DNA of 11,589 bases from an uncultured Streptococcus sp. (GTDB lineage Bacteria; Bacillota; Bacilli; Lactobacillales; Streptococcaceae): NCBI GenBank assembly GCA_902461025.1, contig CABPWC010000048.1, positions 1 through 11,589 on the forward strand, in the 5' to 3' direction. The position numbers were made by a program, and so were the translations under genes. The notes beneath the pieces were generated by a model. It did no database searches. It had not been told where the DNA came from and saw only the letters and a program-made list of their open reading frames with translations. Below are positions 6,799 through 11,589 of the stretch, one piece after another. Every line of letters begins with the position of its first letter. Positions within the stretch are counted from its first letter, which is position 1.

Positions 6799-9450
6799 TT
6801 ATTTCACCAACTTCTTCATCTCATCAATACGAGCAACGGTCGCGTCGTATTTAGCTTGGTAGTCGGCTTGTTTGTCGCGTTCTTTTTGGACGACTTCTGG
6901 TTTGGCATTGGCTACGAAGCGTTCGTTAGAGAGTTTCTTGCCGACCATATCCAGTTCTTTTTGCCATTTAGCCAGTTCTTTGTCGAGACGAGCCAATTCT
7001 TCTTCGACATTGAGAAGGTCCGCCAGTGGCAAGTAGATTTCTGCTCCTGTGATGACGCTTGACATCGCTAGTTCAGGTGCAGGGATGTTTGATGCGATTT
7101 CCAAGTGTTCTGGATTTGTGAAGCGTTTGATGTAGTTGACATTACTGTTAAAGAAGGCTTCCAAATCGCTATCACTAGTCTTAACAAGAATCGTGATTGG
7201 CTTGCTTGGTGCAACGTTTACTTCCGCACGCGCATTACGAACGGCGCGGATCAAGTCTTTAAGGCTTTCTACACCAGTGTGGGCTGCAAGGTCTTCAAAG
7301 GCTGGGTTAACAGTAGGGTATTCTGCTGTAACGATAGAGCCTTCTGAGATTTGTCCAAAGATTTCCTCTGTCACAAATGGCATGATTGGGTGAAGGAGAC
7401 GAAGGATCTTATCCAAAGTATAAAGGAGAACAGAACGTGTGATGACTTTCTCTTCTTCGTTATCGCTATAAAGGACTTCCTTGGTCAACTCAACGTACCA
7501 GTCCGCAAACTCATCCCAGATGAAGTTGTAGAGGATGTGACCTGCAACACCAAACTCAAACTTGTCAAAGTTTTCAGTGACTTTTCCGATGGTTTCATTG
7601 AGGTTGTGGAGAATCCAGCGGTCAGTGACATTTCCAGCTTCCTTGTTAACAACTTTTTCGACATTGGTAGTTGCTTGCTCAAGGGTCAATCCTTCATTGT
7701 TCATGAGGATGTAGCGAGAGATGTTCCAAATCTTGTTAATGAAGTTCCATGATGCATCCATTTTCTCGTAAGAGAAGCGCACGTCTTGACCTGGTGCAGA
7801 ACCATTTGAAAGGAACCAACGAAGGGCATCGGCACCATATTTCTCGATAACATCCATAGGGTCAATCCCGTTACCGAGTGACTTAGACATCTTACGTCCT
7901 TGCTCGTCACGAATCAAACCGTGGATAAGGACGTTTTGGAATGGCTGACGTCCTGTGAATTCCAATGATTGGAAGATCATACGAGATACCCAGAAGAAGA
8001 TGATATCGTAACCTGTTACTAGGGTTGAAGTTGGGAAGTAACGTTTGAAGTCTTCTGAGTCGACATCAGGCCAGCCCATGGTTGAGAATGGCCAAAGGGC
8101 AGAACTGAACCAAGTATCCAAGACGTCTTCGTCCTGAGTCCATCCGTCACCTTCTGGAGCTTCTTCGCCGACGTACATTTCACCCTCAGCATTGTACCAA
8201 GCAGGGATTTGGTGACCCCACCAGAGCTGACGAGAGATTACCCAGTCGTGGACATTTTCCATCCATTGGAGGAAGGTATCGTTGAAACGAGGTGGGTAGA
8301 ATTCTACCTTGTCCTCTGTATCTTGGTTGGCAATAGCATTTTTCGCCAATTGGTCCATCTTGACAAACCATTGCGTAGACAAGCGTGGTTCAACCACAAC
8401 ACCTGTACGCTCTGAATGACCAACACTGTGAACACGTTTTTCGATTTTTACAAGGGCACCGATTTCTTCTAACTTAGCAACGACTGCCTTACGAGCTTCA
8501 AAACGATCCATACCTGCAAATTCGAAGGCCAAGTCGTTCATAGTTCCGTCGTCGTTCATGACGTTGACTTGTGGCAAGTTATGGCGTTGACCAACCAAGA
8601 AGTCGTTTGGATCGTGGGCAGGCGTGATTTTCACGACACCAGTACCAAATTCAGGATCTGCGTGCTCGTCCCCAACGATTGGGATGAGTTTATTAGCGAT
8701 TGGAAGGACGACGTTTTTACCGATCAAGTCCTTGTAGCGTGGGTCTTCTGGATTGACTGCAACCGCAACGTCCCCAAACATTGTCTCAGGACGAGTTGTC
8801 GCAACCTCAAGGGCGCGTGAGCCATCTTCTAGCATGTAGTTCATGTGGTAGAAGGCACCTTCGACATCCTTGTGGATAACCTCGATATCGGAAAGAGCTG
8901 TACGAGCTGCTGGGTCCCAGTTGATGATAAACTCACCACGGTAGATCCAACCTTTCTTGTAAAGGTCCACAAAGACCTTGCGAACGGCTTTTGACAAACC
9001 TTCATCAAGCGTGAAACGCTCGCGAGAGTAGTCTACAGAGAGCCCCATTTTGCCCCATTGTTCCTTGATGGTAGTGGCATATTCGTCTTTCCATTCCCAA
9101 ACCTTATCGAGGAATTTTTCACGACCGAGGTCATAACGCGTAATGCCCTCACCACGCAAGCGCTCCTCAACCTTAGCTTGAGTGGCAATACCAGCGTGGT
9201 CCATACCAGGAAGCCAAAGGGTGTCAAAGCCTTGCATGCGTTTTTGACGGATGATGATGTCCTGTAAAGTCGTATCCCAAGCGTGACCAAGGTGGAGTTT
9301 CCCAGTTACGTTTGGTGGTGGAATGACGATTGAATAAGGCTTAGCCTTTTGATCTCCTGAAGGCTTGAAAACATCCGCATCAAGCCATTTTTTATAACGA
9401 CCAGCCTCAACCTCGGCTGGATTGTATTTAGGCGAAAGTTCTTTAGACAT
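6799..9450 (-). CDS. valS: Valyl-tRNA synthetase
   Basis: This cytosolic class I aminoacyl-tRNA synthetase charges tRNA-Val with valine using ATP and edits mischarged threonine. The 883 residues match the usual bacterial length. The signature HLGH is at 53-56 after PPPNVTG and the KMSKS motif is at 520-524. The editing domain is recognisable by TTRPETMFGD (218-227) and GTGVVKITPAHDPNDF (269-284). The C-terminus is the expected ValRS coiled-coil arm, starting around NVEEELARLDKELAKW. The ATG at 9450 has AAGGAG seven bases upstream. The gene is intact, has host-like composition (32 of 60 bases G/C at 8041-8100) and ends seven bases before a strong terminator. A valine-type T-box at the head of the operon explains its regulation by uncharged tRNA-Val. 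Confidence 0.98.
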   Translation of the reverse strand: MSKELSPKYNPAEVEAGRYKKWLDADVFKPSGDQKAKPYSIVIPPPNVTGKLHLGHAWDTTLQDIIIRQKRMQGFDTLWLPGMDHAGIATQAKVEERLRGEGITRYDLGREKFLDKVWEWKDEYATTIKEQWGKMGLSVDYSRERFTLDEGLSKAVRKVFVDLYKKGWIYRGEFIINWDPAARTALSDIEVIHKDVEGAFYHMNYMLEDGSRALEVATTRPETMFGDVAVAVNPEDPRYKDLIGKNVVLPIANKLIPIVGDEHADPEFGTGVVKITPAHDPNDFLVGQRHNLPQVNVMNDDGTMNDLAFEFAGMDRFEARKAVVAKLEEIGALVKIEKRVHSVGHSERTGVVVEPRLSTQWFVKMDQLAKNAIANQDTEDKVEFYPPRFNDTFLQWMENVHDWVISRQLWWGHQIPAWYNAEGEMYVGEEAPEGDGWTQDEDVLDTWFSSALWPFSTMGWPDVDSEDFKRYFPTSTLVTGYDIIFFWVSRMIFQSLEFTGRQPFQNVLIHGLIRDEQGRKMSKSLGNGIDPMDVIEKYGADALRWFLSNGSAPGQDVRFSYEKMDASWNFINKIWNISRYILMNNEGLTLEQATTNVEKVVNKEAGNVTDRWILHNLNETIGKVTENFDKFEFGVAGHILYNFIWDEFADWYVELTKEVLYSDNEEEKVITRSVLLYTLDKILRLLHPIMPFVTEEIFGQISEGSIVTAEYPTVNPAFEDLAAHTGVESLKDLIRAVRNARAEVNVAPSKPITILVKTSDSDLEAFFNSNVNYIKRFTNPEHLEIASNIPAPELAMSSVITGAEIYLPLADLLNVEEELARLDKELAKWQKELDMVGKKLSNERFVANAKPEVVQKERDKQADYQAKYDATVARIDEMKKLVK

Positions 9451-9463
9451 GTGTGTTCTCCTT

Positions 9464-10744
9464 TTATTCTGTTAAATAATAATATTTACCGTCTTTTGAT
9501 ATTATTTTAGTTTCTTTTTCGAGTAAATTCTCAGTTGTATTTTTTATCTCAAGTGAATTGTCTAATTGATTATTAATTTGTGAAATTATAGGTTCAGGTA
9601 CTTCATTATATCTCAAATCATTGAAAACCATTGCAGGGAGGCCGAATGCAAATGCCTCAAGTCCCTGCTTAGCATATCGTTTGTTATCTAAATCAATTTC
9701 AAATAATTTAATTGTTTCATTATGCCATTGATTTAGTAGATTTCTAGCATCAGTAGATTGTTCAATATAAATATTATATAAAGAATAACAATGTTCAGAA
9801 GATATCATACCCTTGTTTAATAGATAAATTAATCGCCCAATTTCTTCTAAAATCGAGAGCAAGTATTGTTGAAAGCTAATTAATTTATCAACTTCCTCAA
9901 TACTCTCTTTGTACTTATCAAATTCATTGTTATGACCTTTAGATACGATATTTTCTATTGTTAAATTGACTTGTTGTAGTAATTCAACTGCATCATCCCT
10001 ATATCGATTCAAGTCATCTAAAGAACGTTTTCTCAATTCATCATTCTCAATAATTTCGATATTAAATTTTGAAATGTTACCAACTTTCCCTATTAAAGCT
10101 ATTATTCTAGCTTTAAATTCAGTCTGTTGAAAATCATATATTTTATCTATTCCTTCCTGCAATTCTGCCATTTTAGTATCAATTTGAGCCATATAATATT
10201 GACCTACAACCATGGAGGAAATATTCATTACCTCAGCTACTGTATTTGAGATAGCTGTTATTTCTTCAGCATTTATTGGAATAAGATTGGCTTGGCCTGC
10301 AAGTTTATTATTTATGTTGTAACCACCGCGAAAAGCTCCCTGTAATTCTTTCGAATCGTAAAGTTTTGCTCCATTTGGGATAATTACTTGATAAATATTA
10401 CCTTCTTTAACTAGATTTGATAAGTCTTCGATAGCTTTATTTTTGAGAGGATTATTGAAATTTTGAACGATTTGAGGTACAAGAGTATCTAATTTCGCTA
10501 CAACATTTTGATCTAAAATCTCATGCATAGGTTTTTCATCAAGATTAATATCTGTAGGTAATGACTCTATTTTGGGCATTAGAGCTAAAAATTCCTCGTT
10601 TATTGTTGATACTTCATAATCAGTATGTGTAATAATTTCGTTAGAATAACTAATATCCGACTTTTCCTTTTCCTTTTTATTTTTTTCTTTGATATAAAAG
10701 TAAAAAATAAAAAGTATAAGCAATAATATAATAAGCCATTTCAT
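9464..10744 (-). CDS. Unrecognised membrane-anchored protein with helical cytoplasmic body
   Basis: I do not recognise this family. The 426-residue protein opens with one hydrophobic segment (residues 3-18) followed by a Lys-rich stretch (19-28). By the positive-inside rule this suggests a signal anchor with the body in the cytoplasm. The body is acidic and mostly helical. It includes a Gly-rich patch GAFRGGYNINNKLAGQ (136-151), a likely coiled-coil region (185-300) and an aromatic C-terminus GKYYYLTE. The best start is the ATG at 10744: it overlaps the acetyltransferase stop as ATGA and has GGGAGGT six bases upstream, while an in-frame GTG at 10759 lies upstream of that site. The gene ends 13 bases before valS, so it belongs to the T-box operon, yet it is much more AT-rich than either neighbour. 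This marks it as an acquired gene. Confidence 0.85.
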   Translation of the reverse strand: MKWLIILLLILFIFYFYIKEKNKKEKEKSDISYSNEIITHTDYEVSTINEEFLALMPKIESLPTDINLDEKPMHEILDQNVVAKLDTLVPQIVQNFNNPLKNKAIEDLSNLVKEGNIYQVIIPNGAKLYDSKELQGAFRGGYNINNKLAGQANLIPINAEEITAISNTVAEVMNISSMVVGQYYMAQIDTKMAELQEGIDKIYDFQQTEFKARIIALIGKVGNISKFNIEIIENDELRKRSLDDLNRYRDDAVELLQQVNLTIENIVSKGHNNEFDKYKESIEEVDKLISFQQYLLSILEEIGRLIYLLNKGMISSEHCYSLYNIYIEQSTDARNLLNQWHNETIKLFEIDLDNKRYAKQGLEAFAFGLPAMVFNDLRYNEVPEPIISQINNQLDNSLEIKNTTENLLEKETKIISKDGKYYYLTE

Positions 10745-11304
10745 TTCTTCACCTCCCACTCACTCTTCAGCAAGCCGTATCTCAAATCATCACAACGATT
10801 GCCTTGGGCATCTTTACGGTCTCTTATGCGAGCTTCAAGGGTAAATCCAAGTTTCTCAGCGACTCGTTGACTTTGGACATTGTAGCCAAAGCAAGTCAGC
10901 TCAATCTTGTGAAGATCCAGTTCTTTAAAAGCCAGATCAATCAAGGCACGCGCTGCTTCAGGTACATAGCCTCGCCCCCAATAGTCTGGGTGCAAGGTAT
11001 AGCCGAGCTCAAGGACATCATCTTCGTGGCGATGGTTGAAATCAACAGAGCCGATTACCTTATCCGTTCCTTTAACTACAATTCCGTAGCCAGCTGGGAG
11101 ATTGTCCTTTTGGTTACGCTCAGGAAGGATATGCTCTAGGTAATAGATCTCATCTTCCAAGGTCTTGACGGGCGGAAAGCCCGCTGGGTAAGAGACCTCT
11201 GGTAGACTAGCGTAGGCATAGATATCCTCCGCATCCGCCACTGTACGGACTCGCAGGACCAGACGCTTCGTCTCGATTCGTTCAGGCAACTCTGTTCTTG
11301 TCAT
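10741..11304 (-). CDS. GNAT-family N-acetyltransferase (RimJ/RimL type)
   Basis: The 187-residue soluble protein is a single GNAT domain that should use acetyl-CoA. It starts with IETKRLVLR (10-18), the typical first strand of RimJ/RimL-like members. The acetyl-CoA binding loop is LHPDYWGRGYVPEA (104-117), with the R/Q-x-x-G-x-G/A region seen as WGRGY, and NVQSQRVAEKLGF (142-154) is the conserved motif B helix. Members acetylate ribosomal protein N-termini or small molecules; the substrate here cannot be predicted. The ATG at 11304 lies in AGGTAGGAAGATG, directly behind the T-box terminator, so this gene is first in the valine-responsive operon. Composition is host-like. Confidence 0.93.
   Translation of the reverse strand: MTRTELPERIETKRLVLRVRTVADAEDIYAYASLPEVSYPAGFPPVKTLEDEIYYLEHILPERNQKDNLPAGYGIVVKGTDKVIGSVDFNHRHEDDVLELGYTLHPDYWGRGYVPEAARALIDLAFKELDLHKIELTCFGYNVQSQRVAEKLGFTLEARIRDRKDAQGNRCDDLRYGLLKSEWEVKK
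10745..10757 (-). promoter_or_regulatory. Strong ribosome binding site inside the acetyltransferase 3' end
   Basis: GGGAGGT at 10757-10751 lies within the last codons of the acetyltransferase, six bases before the ATG at 10744. It fixes the start of the 426-residue protein and, with the ATGA overlap, indicates translational coupling. Confidence 0.85.
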
Positions 11305-11324
11305 CTTCCTACCTCGCTTTCTAC

Positions 11325-11360
11325 AAAAAAATCGCCCCTGTCATTAATTTGACAGGGACG
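11325..11360 (-). terminator. T-box regulated terminator
   Basis: Minus-strand CGTCCCTGTCA (11360-11350) pairs with TGACAGGGGCG (11343-11333), eleven pairs with one G-U, around a six-base loop. An A and seven T residues follow (11332-11325). The 5' arm holds the CCC that would pair with GGG of the T-box sequence in the antiterminator. Confidence 0.93.
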
Positions 11361-11514
11361 AATGTGTTTATCCGCGGTACCACCCAATTTCGGGCAGAGC
11401 CCGCAACTTTGTTTATTTCATTTTCATCCATTAGCAACCAGTTTTGACACATTTGTGGACTTCTCAGCACCGCCACTTCCTGTAAAATGTGGGACTCAAA
11501 ACACCTCTAATGGC
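11325..11514 (-). promoter_or_regulatory. T-box riboswitch leader (tRNA-Val responsive)
   Basis: The diagnostic T-box TGGGTGGTACCGCGG occupies 11386-11372, with the bulge UGGU able to pair with a tRNA ending ACCA, as expected for tRNA-Val. Stem I can be drawn with CCATTAG/CTAATGG (11513-11507 with 11434-11428) at its base and GTTTTGA/TCAAAAC above it. The right-hand internal loop between them reads UGGUUG, so GUU (11438-11436), a valine codon, is my best specifier candidate. A terminator follows at 11360-11325. Uncharged tRNA-Val should stabilise the antiterminator and turn on the acetyltransferase, the 426-residue protein and valS. The T-box call is firm. The specifier assignment is tentative, and the exact 5' end is unknown because the promoter sits very close to stem I. 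Confidence 0.9.
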
Positions 11515-11517
11515 TTT

Positions 11518-11546
11518 ATTTTAACAAGTTTTTTACGGAAATGCAA
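11518..11546 (-). promoter_or_regulatory. Promoter of the T-box / acetyltransferase / valS operon
   Basis: TTGCAT (11546-11541) and TAAAAT (11523-11518) are separated by 17 bases, with TG one base before the -10 hexamer (extended -10). The start should fall near 11511, close to the 5' arm of T-box stem I. Confidence 0.7.
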
Positions 11547-11559
11547 GGGACAAGAAAGA

Positions 11560-11589
11560 TTACTTGAACTTGATGCCGTTTTCTTTTAA
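11560..11589 (-). CDS. Possible C-terminal tail of an upstream gene (partial)
   Basis: Reading leftward from the window edge, nine sense codons (LKENGIKFK) are followed by TAA at 11562-11560, just before the T-box operon promoter. The composition looks like protein coding sequence, but so short a fragment cannot be identified and could be a chance open frame. Confidence 0.35.
   Translation of the reverse strand, partial: LKENGIKFK

Noticed and set aside
6787..9290. Several open frames of 60-133 codons on the plus strand and in other minus frames across valS
   Set aside because: They are shadows of the valS reading frame, lack ribosome sites and encode no recognisable domain.
10745..10759. 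GTG at 10759 as start of the 426-residue protein
   Set aside because: Starting there would place the GGGAGGT ribosome site inside the coding region. The ATG at 10744 has ideal spacing and the classic ATGA overlap.
11362..11589. Plus-strand open frame of 75 codons opposite the leader region
   Set aside because: It runs antisense through the T-box, promoter and stem I, which explain the sequence better.
1..11589. Transposase, integrase, CRISPR array, tRNA or rRNA gene, or long direct repeats at module edges
   Set aside because: I looked on both strands and at the composition boundaries and saw none; only hairpins of terminators and the T-box were found.

Overview
The window looks like the chromosome of a streptococcus, most likely of the mitis/pneumoniae group. 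The housekeeping parts are moderate in G+C, Shine-Dalgarno sites are strong, promoters use the extended -10 TGnTATAAT form, and a T-box leader precedes an acetyltransferase-valS operon. Species is an inference; no rRNA or other marker gene is present. Every gene I accept is on the minus strand, so the window reads from right to left.

Right end (11589-9464): the last codons of an upstream gene are followed by a promoter and a T-box riboswitch with its terminator. Next come a RimJ/RimL-type GNAT acetyltransferase and an AT-rich gene for an unrecognised membrane-anchored 426-residue protein. That gene starts by an ATGA overlap with the acetyltransferase stop and ends 13 bases before valS, so it sits inside the T-box-controlled operon. 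Middle (9450-6767): valS, complete, then a rho-independent terminator.

Left of valS (about 6764-1782) is a very AT-rich accessory operon with its own extended -10 promoter directly after the valS terminator. Its four tightly packed genes encode a TaqI/Eco57I-like N6-adenine (gamma class) methyltransferase, a 735-residue soluble protein with two separate GHKL ATPase modules, a receiver-domain protein without a DNA-binding output domain, and an HNH endonuclease. The GHKL protein has a MORC/Hsp90-like module at the N-terminus and a histidine-kinase-like module with a candidate phospho-acceptor His at the C-terminus. It is encoded next to a receiver with an intact acidic pocket, which suggests a phosphorelay built into a restriction-modification or phage-defence operon. 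This is the most interesting part of the window.

Left end (1758-1): base composition returns to that of the host. A C5-cytosine methyltransferase is followed, after a hairpin, by the 5' part of a gene that may encode its partner restriction enzyme. Both follow the AT-rich operon on the same strand and may be read from the same promoter. The valS locus therefore carries foreign-looking DNA on both sides, with valS, its leader and its terminator left intact.
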